A stretch of 5,368 bases of DNA from positions 1-5,368 of the forward strand of contig JAJXXS010000016.1 of the NCBI GenBank assembly GCA_021780975.1, in the 5' to 3' direction. This DNA is from Pseudomonadota bacterium (lineage in GTDB: Bacteria; Pseudomonadota; Gammaproteobacteria; Burkholderiales; Thiobacillaceae). The notes beneath the pieces were generated by a model that was not told the DNA's origin, ran no database searches, and saw nothing but the letters and a program-made list of their open reading frames with translations. Below are positions 1-5,014 of the stretch, piece by piece (position 1 is the first letter of the stretch; each line of letters opens with the position of its first letter). Position numbers and translations under genes: made by a program.

Positions 1-1
1 C

Positions 2-580
2 GTGGTGGTGAAAGTCTCTTCGCCGGCAGAGAAAATATCCATCGACCGCAAGGAGAATCTCGGCCCATTCTGGCTGTCCGGCCACAAGCATGTGGTGGAA
101 GGGGTGCCCGGGGTGTATTACCTGCTCAGTTCGGCGCCCATCAGCAGCATCGCCAACGCCGATGCCCGGGCACGCTACGGGCTGACCTTGGACGCGGTAT
201 TCGCCCGCATGACGGCGAACCCGCTAGCGCAGCATGAAGCCGCCATGCGCGCTGCCATACTGCGCATCAAGGAAGCCGACCAGCATTTTCTCGTGCGCGA
301 TAACGCTGTCACGCTAGCTGGCGGCGGCCTCTTTTACGTGAGCATCCCGATTCCGGCGCGCCTGCCGCTCGGCCAGTACACCATACAGACGCTGTTTCTA
401 AAGAACGGCACCGTGGTCGCTGCCGAGAGCAAGGTGCTGAATGTCGATGAGGTGCGCATGGAACACTGGATCTCGCAGGTTGCCGAAAATTCGCCCTGGA
501 GGTTCGGTGCCATTTTTGTGGCCTTGGTGCTGATTCTCGGTTTGGGCCTGGGCATATTCCTCAACCGCTCGCGGGCTTAA
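2..580 (+). CDS. TIGR02186 / Alph_Pro_TM family membrane-anchored protein, 3' part
   Basis: The reading frame is already open at the window edge, so the true start lies upstream; the GTG near base 2 is only the first possible start codon inside the window. The visible 192 residues consist of a large, probably periplasmic, beta-rich domain followed by one hydrophobic segment at about residues 168-187 and a short basic tail (N-R-S-R-A), which is the layout of a C-terminally anchored exported protein. The block around residues 11-50 (IxIDRKENLGPFWLSG, then VPGVYYLLSSAPI) resembles what I remember of the Alph_Pro_TM/TIGR02186 family, whose full members are roughly 250-270 residues, so about a quarter is missing. 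Members are often found near TauE/SafE-type transporters, but no such gene is visible here. The biochemical role is unknown. The gene converges on msrB. Confidence 0.72.
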   Translation: MVVKVSSPAEKISIDRKENLGPFWLSGHKHVVEGVPGVYYLLSSAPISSIANADARARYGLTLDAVFARMTANPLAQHEAAMRAAILRIKEADQHFLVRDNAVTLAGGGLFYVSIPIPARLPLGQYTIQTLFLKNGTVVAAESKVLNVDEVRMEHWISQVAENSPWRFGAIFVALVLILGLGLGIFLNRSRA

Positions 581-592
581 GGCCGCTGAATA

Positions 593-621
593 CCCTTCCT
601 CCCGCCCATGGGCTATAAGGG
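593..621. terminator. Nested dyad between convergent genes, possible bidirectional terminator
   Basis: The 58-base gap between the two convergent stop codons contains CCCTT (593-597) paired with AAGGG (617-621). Inside it lies the perfect 10-base palindrome GCCCATGGGC (604-613). Position between convergent genes suggests a shared terminator, but neither strand shows a clear run of T after the stem, so this is weak. Confidence 0.25.
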
Positions 622-638
622 GAATGCCGCCGCAGGGC

Positions 639-1040
639 TCATTCTGGTGTTTCGGATTTTTCGAACTCCAGCGAAGCGGAATTGATGCAGTAGCGCAGTC
701 CGGTCGGATAGGGGCCATCGGGGAATACGTGTCCCAGGTGGGCGCCGCAGGTCTGGCAGAGTACTTCGGTGCGGATCATGCCGTGGCTGTGGTCCTCGAC
801 TTCCCGTATCCCGTCAGGGGTGGCTGGCGTAGAGAAGCTGGGCCAGCCCGTGCCGGAGTCGAATTTGCTGCTGGAGGAAAACAGCGGCGCACCGCAGCAC
901 ACGCAGCGGTACAGGCCATGGTCGTGGTGGTTCCAGTAGCGGCCAGTGAAGGCAGGTTCGGTGCCTTTCTCACAGCACACGCTGTATTGCTCGGGGGTGA
1001 GTCGTGCGCGCAGATCTTTGCGGTCGGGTGAGTCACTCAT
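639..1040 (-). CDS. msrB: Peptide-methionine (R)-S-oxide reductase MsrB
   Basis: Reduces the R epimer of methionine sulfoxide in oxidised proteins back to methionine, usually with thioredoxin as reductant; no signal peptide is seen, so it is probably cytoplasmic. The 133-residue product has the whole MsrB fold signature: KGTEPAFTGRYW (25-36), the zinc-binding pairs Cys46/Cys49 and Cys95/Cys98, SGTGWPSF (62-69), AHLGHVFPDGP (100-110), and the catalytic motif RYCINSASLEF (116-126) with Cys118 as nucleophile and Asn120. The ATG at 1038-1040 was chosen because a perfect GGAGG (plus-strand CCTCC 1045-1049) lies 4 bases upstream; a TTG 12 codons further upstream would add residues without family support. 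One oddity: where E. coli MsrB has a cysteine (GCGWPSF), this protein has Thr64, so the recycling cysteine must lie elsewhere (Cys22 or Cys23 are candidates) or be absent. The gene is divergent from rubrerythrin and shares its control region. Confidence 0.96.
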   Translation of the reverse strand: MSDSPDRKDLRARLTPEQYSVCCEKGTEPAFTGRYWNHHDHGLYRCVCCGAPLFSSSSKFDSGTGWPSFSTPATPDGIREVEDHSHGMIRTEVLCQTCGAHLGHVFPDGPYPTGLRYCINSASLEFEKSETPE

Positions 1041-1044
1041 ACGG

Positions 1045-1049
1045 CCTCC
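1045..1049 (-). promoter_or_regulatory. Shine-Dalgarno that fixes the msrB start
   Basis: The minus strand reads GGAGG, then CCGT, then ATG. The 4-base spacing is slightly short, but the perfect core selects the ATG at 1040 over the upstream in-frame TTG at 1076. Confidence 0.8.
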
Positions 1050-1069
1050 AAAATAGATGCATTTCACAG

Positions 1070-1099
1070 TTGACAAAGACCAAGGGCAGGTCTTATATT
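1070..1099 (+). promoter_or_regulatory. Sigma-70-type promoter for rubrerythrin
   Basis: A consensus -35 box TTGACA (1070-1075) is followed after 18 bases by TATATT (1094-1099), which matches the -10 consensus at five of six positions. The predicted transcript would begin at about 1105-1107, giving a leader of roughly 110 bases before the rubrerythrin ATG. No equally good promoter was found on the minus strand for msrB; TATAAG (plus-strand 1092-1097) is a -10-like sequence there but lacks a convincing -35. Confidence 0.7.
1076..1094. promoter_or_regulatory. Inverted repeat inside the promoter spacer
   Basis: AAGACC (1076-1081) and GGTCTT (1089-1094) are perfect inverted 6-base arms around a 7-base centre. 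The dyad sits almost exactly between the -35 and -10 boxes. It could be a regulator site, since a spacer dyad is the position used by MerR-type activators, but six-base arms may arise by chance. The half-site AGACC resembles the AGACT half-site of the palindrome 17 bases downstream. Confidence 0.35.
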
Positions 1100-1110
1100 T
1101 CGTACATGCA

Positions 1111-1125
1111 TTAGACTAAGTCTAA
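1111..1125. promoter_or_regulatory. Perfect 7-1-7 palindrome, PerR/Fur-like operator candidate
   Basis: TTAGACT, a central A, then AGTCTAA form a perfect 15-base palindrome with the 7-1-7 geometry of Fur-family boxes (the classical PerR box is TTATAAT-N-ATTATAA). It starts about five bases after the predicted transcription start of rubrerythrin, where a bound repressor would block transcription. Rubrerythrin is a classical PerR target in several bacteria, which makes PerR the first guess. No regulator gene is visible in the window. Because the site is symmetric and lies between divergent genes, it could also act on msrB. Confidence 0.6.
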
Positions 1126-1162
1126 ATTATGTTTTTGATTTAGTACCCGACCCATCGCTGGG

Positions 1163-1195
1163 AAGGACCGGTGGGTAGGTCCATTTTAAGTCCTT
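1163..1195 (+). other. Alternative hairpins in the rubrerythrin leader
   Basis: Within the untranslated leader, GGACC (1165-1169) can pair with GGTCC (1178-1182). Alternatively, AAGGAC (1163-1168) can pair with GTCCTT (1190-1195). The two pairings share bases and exclude each other. Both are short, so the structure may have no function; it does not cover the ribosome binding site at 1206-1210. Confidence 0.2.
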
Positions 1196-1216
1196 CGTCT
1201 CGTACAGGAGCAAGTC

Positions 1217-1636
1217 ATGCAACTCAAAGGTTCCAAGACCGAAAAGCACCTCAAGGATGCCTTCGCCGGCGAATCCCAGGCCAACCGCCGCTATCTCTAT
1301 TTCGCAGCCAAGGCCGACGTGGAGGGATACAACGACGTGGCGGCAGTGTTCCGCTCCACCGCTGAAGGTGAAACCGGCCACGCCCACGGCCACCTCGAAT
1401 ACCTGGAAACCTGCGGGGATCCGGCGACCGGCATGATGTTTGGCCCCACCGCCGACAACCTGAAGACCGCCATTGCTGGCGAAACCCACGAGTACACCGA
1501 CATGTATCCCGGCATGGCCAAGGACGCACGTGCGGAAGGTTTCGATGAAATCGCCGACTGGTTCGAGACGCTGGCCAAAGCCGAGCGCTCTCACGCCAAC
1601 AAATTCCAGAAGACCCTGGATTCACTGGGCTCCTGA
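1217..1636 (+). CDS. rbr: Rubrerythrin, diiron domain only (no rubredoxin domain)
   Basis: A ferritin-like diiron protein expected to reduce hydrogen peroxide to water in the cytoplasm, using electrons from a partner protein. The 139 residues form one four-helix-bundle domain with all seven expected iron ligands: Glu19 (GESQANRRY), Glu52 and His55 (ExxH), Glu89 and Glu92 (AGETHEYTDMYP), and Glu123 and His126 (ExxH). Classical Desulfovibrio rubrerythrin is about 190 residues and ends in a rubredoxin domain with two CxxC pairs; this protein stops after the diiron domain and has a single cysteine (Cys66), so it needs an external electron donor. AGGAG at 1206-1210, six bases before the ATG, supports the start. 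It is first in a run of four co-directional genes, behind a strong promoter and a PerR-like palindrome. The family call is secure; the electron donor is unknown. Confidence 0.96.
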   Translation: MQLKGSKTEKHLKDAFAGESQANRRYLYFAAKADVEGYNDVAAVFRSTAEGETGHAHGHLEYLETCGDPATGMMFGPTADNLKTAIAGETHEYTDMYPGMAKDARAEGFDEIADWFETLAKAERSHANKFQKTLDSLGS

Positions 1637-1665
1637 TCGGCTCCCGGGCTAAGGAAACACGCGTC

Positions 1666-1690
1666 GGGGCCGCTGCGCGCGGCCTCTTCT
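1666..1690 (+). terminator. Possible weak terminator or attenuator after rubrerythrin
   Basis: GGCCGC (1668-1673) pairs with GCGGCC (1679-1684) around a 5-base loop, and the stem extends two further pairs (one G-T) to 1666 and 1686. The following TCTTCT is pyrimidine-rich but not a real T run, so termination would be partial at best. It would allow rubrerythrin to be expressed above the genes downstream. Confidence 0.4.
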
Positions 1691-1706
1691 CGTGCCCGGT
1701 TCGTCT

Positions 1707-1734
1707 TGCCTGCATCGCCTTGCCAGCGCAGGCA
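1707..1734. repeat. Inverted repeat in the rubrerythrin/Fe-S gene gap
   Basis: TGCCTGC (1707-1713) and GCAGGCA (1728-1734) are perfect 7-base inverted arms with a 14-base loop. No T run follows, so it is not a standard terminator. It could be an mRNA-stabilising or processing hairpin, or chance in GC-rich spacer DNA. I found no convincing promoter for the next gene in this 158-base gap, only an A/T-rich patch at about 1759-1770 without a -35 partner. Confidence 0.3.
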
Positions 1735-1794
1735 GGCGCGTACGCGACGGATATCGGCTATTAATAAATCTTGGCAACACGCTCAGGAGTAGGC

Positions 1795-3117
1795 ATGACG
1801 GCCCGTGAAGGCAACCTGGAAGCCCCTACCCGGCACGCGCTCGATTGGCGCAATCCGGATTTCTACAACGAGGAGTCGCTTCTGAAAGAACTGGAGCGCA
1901 TCTTCGACATTTGTCACGGCTGTCGCCGCTGCGTGTCTTTGTGCACGGCATTTCCCACCCTTTTCGATCTGGTCGACGGATCGGAAACCCTGGAGGTGGA
2001 CGGCGTAAAGAAGGCGGACTACTGGAAGGTCGTGGATCAGTGTTACCTCTGCGACCTGTGCTACATGACGAAGTGCCCGTATGTGCCGCCGCACCCCTGG
2101 AACCTTGATTTCCCCCATACCATGCTGCGGGCCAAGGCGATCAAGTTCAAAAAGGGCGAATTCAAGTTTCGCGACAAATTGCTGTCCAGCACCGATGCCA
2201 TGGGCAGGCTTGCCAGCATCCCCGTGGTCGTGAAGGCTGTAAATGCCTCGCTCAAGAGCCCCGCGCTGCGCGGTATGCTGGACAAGACCATGGGCATACA
2301 CAAGGATCGGATCCTGCCCGACTACGATAGCGCCAGGTTTCGCGCGACGGCACGGCCTGATGCCTCCTTCCCGATCAAGAGCGGCGAGCGCACGCCCGGC
2401 AAGGTTGCCATCTACTCGACCTGCTACATCAACTACAACGAACCCGGCATCGGCCACGACCTCCTGAAAATTCTCGCCCACAACGAGATTCCTGCCATGG
2501 TCGTGGACAAGGAAGTGTGCTGCGGCATGCCCAAACTCGAACTGGGTGACCTGGACACGGTGGAAAAGCATAAGGACATCAATATTCCTGTCCTTGCCAC
2601 GCTGGCGCGCGCTGGCTATGCCATTCTTACTGCGGTACCTTCATGCACACTCATGTTCAAACAGGAACTGCCGCTCATGTTTCCTGACGATGCCGATGTG
2701 CAGGCGGTCAAGGAGGCCATGTGGGATCCATTCGAATATCTCATGGCGCGCGATGCCGATGGCCTGCTGAAAACCGATTTCAAGCGTCCCCTGGGCAAGG
2801 TTGCCTATCACGCCCCCTGTCACCAGCGCGTGCAGAACATCGGCGGCAAGACGCGCGAACTGCTGTCCAAGGTGCCCGAGACCCAGGTCACCGCAATCGA
2901 GCGCTGCTCGGGGCATGACGGAACCTGGGGTGTCAAGAGCGAGTACTTCGCCAATTCCATGAAGATCGTCAAGCCGGTGGCCAAGCTCGCGGCCGGGGCC
3001 GATTACATCAGCTCCGATTGCGCCATCGCCGGTCGCCACATCCTGCAGGGGATGGGCGAAACCACGACGCAGAAAGTCCACCCCATCAGCTTGATTTGCC
3101 TCGCTTACGGTCTGTAA
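1795..3117 (+). CDS. GlpC/HdrD-like (Fe-S)-binding oxidoreductase with two CCG-type domains
   Basis: A 440-residue soluble iron-sulfur protein of the heterodisulfide reductase D / glycerol-3-phosphate dehydrogenase GlpC superfamily; these proteins pass electrons between redox partners. The N-terminal part carries two [4Fe-4S] motifs: Cys40-x2-Cys43-x2-Cys46-x3-Cys50 and Cys83-x2-Cys86-x2-Cys89-x4-Cys94-Pro. Two cysteine-rich domains follow. The first has Cys210, Cys242-Cys243-Gly and Cys284 (PSCTLMFK). The second has Cys342 (APCHQRV), Cys371 in ERCSGHDG and Cys409 (SSDCAIAG), so CSG replaces the canonical CCG. No flavin domain, signal peptide or membrane helix is seen. The ATG at 1795 is preferred because AGGAG (1785-1789) stands 5 bases upstream; a TTG at 1771 would include that site in the coding sequence. 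Neighbouring rubrerythrin and DUF3501 suggest a peroxide-linked electron transfer role. This is not glpC itself, since glpA and glpB are absent here. Confidence 0.9.
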   Translation: MTAREGNLEAPTRHALDWRNPDFYNEESLLKELERIFDICHGCRRCVSLCTAFPTLFDLVDGSETLEVDGVKKADYWKVVDQCYLCDLCYMTKCPYVPPHPWNLDFPHTMLRAKAIKFKKGEFKFRDKLLSSTDAMGRLASIPVVVKAVNASLKSPALRGMLDKTMGIHKDRILPDYDSARFRATARPDASFPIKSGERTPGKVAIYSTCYINYNEPGIGHDLLKILAHNEIPAMVVDKEVCCGMPKLELGDLDTVEKHKDINIPVLATLARAGYAILTAVPSCTLMFKQELPLMFPDDADVQAVKEAMWDPFEYLMARDADGLLKTDFKRPLGKVAYHAPCHQRVQNIGGKTRELLSKVPETQVTAIERCSGHDGTWGVKSEYFANSMKIVKPVAKLAAGADYISSDCAIAGRHILQGMGETTTQKVHPISLICLAYGL

Positions 3118-3157
3118 CGCCGGGAGGTCTACAGTTTTGGCTGTCGAAAGGAAGGAA

Positions 3158-3742
3158 ATGCAAAAGGTTACCCGTGAATCCCTGCTCACTCTGGAGGCCT
3201 ACGCCAAGGCGCGACCAGATATCCGCGCCAAGGTCATTGCCCACAAGAAAAACCGTACCCTGCACCTGGGGGAGCATCTGACCCTGATCTTCGAGGACGA
3301 AATGACGATCCGCTATCAGATACAGGAGATGCTGCGCGCGGAAAAGACCTTCGAAGAGGCGGGCATCCAGGACGAACTGGAAGCCTACAACCCGCTCATT
3401 CCGGACGGATCCAACTGGAAGGCGACAATGATGATCGAATACAGCGATCCCCAGGTGCGCGCGGCACAGTTGGGCAAGCTCAAGGGCATAGAGGACCGTA
3501 TTTGGGTCAAGGCCGGGCATTGTGCTCCGGTGTATGCGATCGCTGACGAGGATCTCGAACGGGAGAACGCGGAAAAAACCTCGGCCGTGCATTTTCTGCG
3601 TTTCGAATTGCCCCCCGATTCTGTTGTCGCCCTGAAGCAAGGCGAAAGCCTGTCCATCGGCGTCGATCACGCGGCATACAGCGCCGTCCTGAACAACGTG
3701 CCTGCCGCCGTGCGCGACTCCCTGGTTCAAGATCTGGCCTGA
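3158..3742 (+). CDS. DUF3501 family protein
   Basis: A 194-residue soluble protein of unknown function; I recognise the DUF3501 pattern but no catalytic fold. The most distinctive blocks are IAHKKNRTLHLGEHLTLIFE (27-46), EMTIRYQIQEMLR (48-60) and DELEAYNPLIPDG (72-84), rich in His, Glu and Asp that could bind a metal or a charged partner. There is only one cysteine (Cys122) and no membrane segment or signal peptide. The ATG at 3158 is chosen because family members begin close to xKxTRxSLL and AAGGA (3148-3152) lies 5 bases upstream; a TTG at 3137 with GGAGG 9 bases before it (3123-3127) would add seven residues and cannot be excluded. It starts 40 bases after the Fe-S gene and ends 26 bases before cfa, so the three are probably co-transcribed. 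From memory, DUF3501 genes commonly sit beside rubrerythrin and this type of Fe-S protein, which suggests a shared task. Confidence 0.88.
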   Translation: MQKVTRESLLTLEAYAKARPDIRAKVIAHKKNRTLHLGEHLTLIFEDEMTIRYQIQEMLRAEKTFEEAGIQDELEAYNPLIPDGSNWKATMMIEYSDPQVRAAQLGKLKGIEDRIWVKAGHCAPVYAIADEDLERENAEKTSAVHFLRFELPPDSVVALKQGESLSIGVDHAAYSAVLNNVPAAVRDSLVQDLA

Positions 3743-3768
3743 AGGAAAGAGGCCTCAACGGAGGTTCG

Positions 3769-4974
3769 ATGCTGGAGGGAAAGCTTGTTGATGAAGTGAA
3801 AAAACGCCTCACCGGGGCGGATCTTCCGCTCAGTGTGCGCTTCTGGAACGGGACGCAAATTGGCAGTGCAGCTGATGCCCGTGTACGCATCCATCTGAAC
3901 AGTCCCCGTGCGCTGGGCCCTTTGGCGACGCCGACCCTGGGCGGCCTGGCGCGCGCCTACGTGGAGCAGGACATCGACATCCACGGACCTGCCCGGGAGG
4001 TGCTGGAAATAGGCGACCGTCTCTGCCTGGCGGGACTTTGCAGCGACAAGAAGGGTAGTGCCGCCTGGCAATGGTGGCGCCATACACGCGCCCGCGATCG
4101 CCGGAACATCCAGTATCACTATGACATTTCGAATGAATTCTACGGCCTATGGCTGGACAAGCGCAGGGTCTATTCCTGCGCCTATTTCCACACGCCTGAC
4201 CTGGGGTTGGATGACGCTCAGGAGGCCAAGCTTGATCACATCTGCCGCAAGCTCGCCCTGAAGCCGGGGGAAACCCTGCTCGACATCGGCTGCGGTTGGG
4301 GCGGGCTCATCCTGCATGCGGCCAGGAATTACGGTGTGCGCGCCGTCGGGGTCACGCTGTCGGACCATCAGCGCGACTATGTGCGCGACCAGATTGCGCG
4401 CCAGGAACTCCAGGGGCGGGTGGAGGTGCGCCTCATGGACTACCGGGACGTCCCGGAAGAGGGCGCCTATGACAAGGTGGCGAGTGTCGGCATGTTCGAA
4501 CATGTCGGGCGGCGCAACCTCGGGGACTATTTCAGCAAGATTTTCCGTCTGCTCAAGCCCGGCGGTCTGGTCATGAACCACGGCATTACTTCCGCCGCCC
4601 TGGACTCACGCGGTCTGGGTGGTGGGATTTCCGAATTCATCGACGAGTATGTTTTCCCGGGCGGTGAACTGGTGCATGCCTCCGAGGTCATCCGCGCCGC
4701 TTCCGCCACGGGGCTGGAATGCCTGGACTGCGAAAATCTTCGGCCCCACTACGGCAAGACCTTGTGGCACTGGGTGGAGCGCCTTGAGGCTCGCCAGGAG
4801 GAAGCCCGCCGTCTGATTGGCGAGCAAAAATACCGCATCTGGCGCATTTATATGGCGGGCTCCGCGCACGCCTTTGAGCGCGGCTGGCTCGAACTTTGGC
4901 AGGTGCTGGCGGGCAAGGCAGCCGACGGCGGCCAGCCGCACTACCCTTTCAGTCGCGATTACATGTACCGCTGA
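3769..4974 (+). CDS. cfa: Cyclopropane-fatty-acyl-phospholipid synthase (class I SAM-dependent methyltransferase)
   Basis: Adds a methylene group from S-adenosylmethionine across the cis double bond of unsaturated acyl chains in membrane phospholipids. The 401 residues compare with 382 in E. coli Cfa. The N-terminal lipid-facing domain (about 1-105) precedes the conserved YHYDISNEFYGLWLD (116-130) and the methyltransferase core with the SAM loop LLDIGCGWGG (170-179). Residues matching the E. coli active site are present: Cys137 (YSCAYF), Glu244 (MFEHVG), His271 (MNHGIT) and Tyr328 (HYGKTL), so the bicarbonate-dependent active site looks intact. GGAGG at 3760-3764, four bases before the ATG, supports the start. 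It lies 26 bases behind DUF3501 and is probably the last gene of the operon. Other members of this family make methylated or otherwise modified fatty acids, so the exact lipid product is inferred. Confidence 0.92.
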   Translation: MLEGKLVDEVKKRLTGADLPLSVRFWNGTQIGSAADARVRIHLNSPRALGPLATPTLGGLARAYVEQDIDIHGPAREVLEIGDRLCLAGLCSDKKGSAAWQWWRHTRARDRRNIQYHYDISNEFYGLWLDKRRVYSCAYFHTPDLGLDDAQEAKLDHICRKLALKPGETLLDIGCGWGGLILHAARNYGVRAVGVTLSDHQRDYVRDQIARQELQGRVEVRLMDYRDVPEEGAYDKVASVGMFEHVGRRNLGDYFSKIFRLLKPGGLVMNHGITSAALDSRGLGGGISEFIDEYVFPGGELVHASEVIRAASATGLECLDCENLRPHYGKTLWHWVERLEARQEEARRLIGEQKYRIWRIYMAGSAHAFERGWLELWQVLAGKAADGGQPHYPFSRDYMYR

Positions 4975-5000
4975 CCCTGCGGGGCCGGCCGCGCTCGTAA

Positions 5001-5006
5001 TACAAT
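5001..5006 (+). promoter_or_regulatory. -10-like TACAAT close to the next ATG
   Basis: TACAAT matches the -10 consensus at five of six positions and ends eight bases before the ATG at 5015. No -35 box is seen at normal spacing. Initiation about seven bases downstream would produce a leaderless or nearly leaderless mRNA, which fits the lack of a Shine-Dalgarno sequence before the gene. Confidence 0.35.
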
Positions 5007-5014
5007 TGCCGGCT

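Noticed and set aside
624..1031. Plus-strand open frame of 135 codons across msrB
   Set aside because: It is antisense to msrB, whose zinc and catalytic motifs are complete; the composition is Gly/Ala/Val-rich noise.
1771..1794. Upstream TTG start for the Fe-S protein
   Set aside because: It would place the AGGAG at 1785-1789 inside the coding sequence; the ATG at 1795 has correct spacing to it.
1783..2571. Long open frame of 262 codons on the minus strand opposite the Fe-S protein gene
   Set aside because: It lies wholly antisense to a gene with unmistakable cysteine motifs, shows no recognisable domain, and is expected from GC-rich codon use on the other strand.
3137..3157. Upstream TTG start for DUF3501
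   Set aside because: The ATG at 3158 fits the family N-terminus and has its own AAGGA. The TTG is kept only as an alternative, because GGAGG lies 9 bases before it.
2641..3189. Minus-strand open frame of 182 codons over the end of the Fe-S gene
   Set aside because: It is antisense to conserved second-domain motifs and lacks any domain signature.
3086..3730. Minus-strand open frame of 214 codons opposite DUF3501
   Set aside because: It mirrors the plus-strand codons of a well-supported family protein and has no motif of its own.
4983..4990. GGCCGGCC palindrome after cfa as a terminator
   Set aside because: It is short, lacks a usable loop and is followed by no T run; such palindromes are common in GC-rich spacers.
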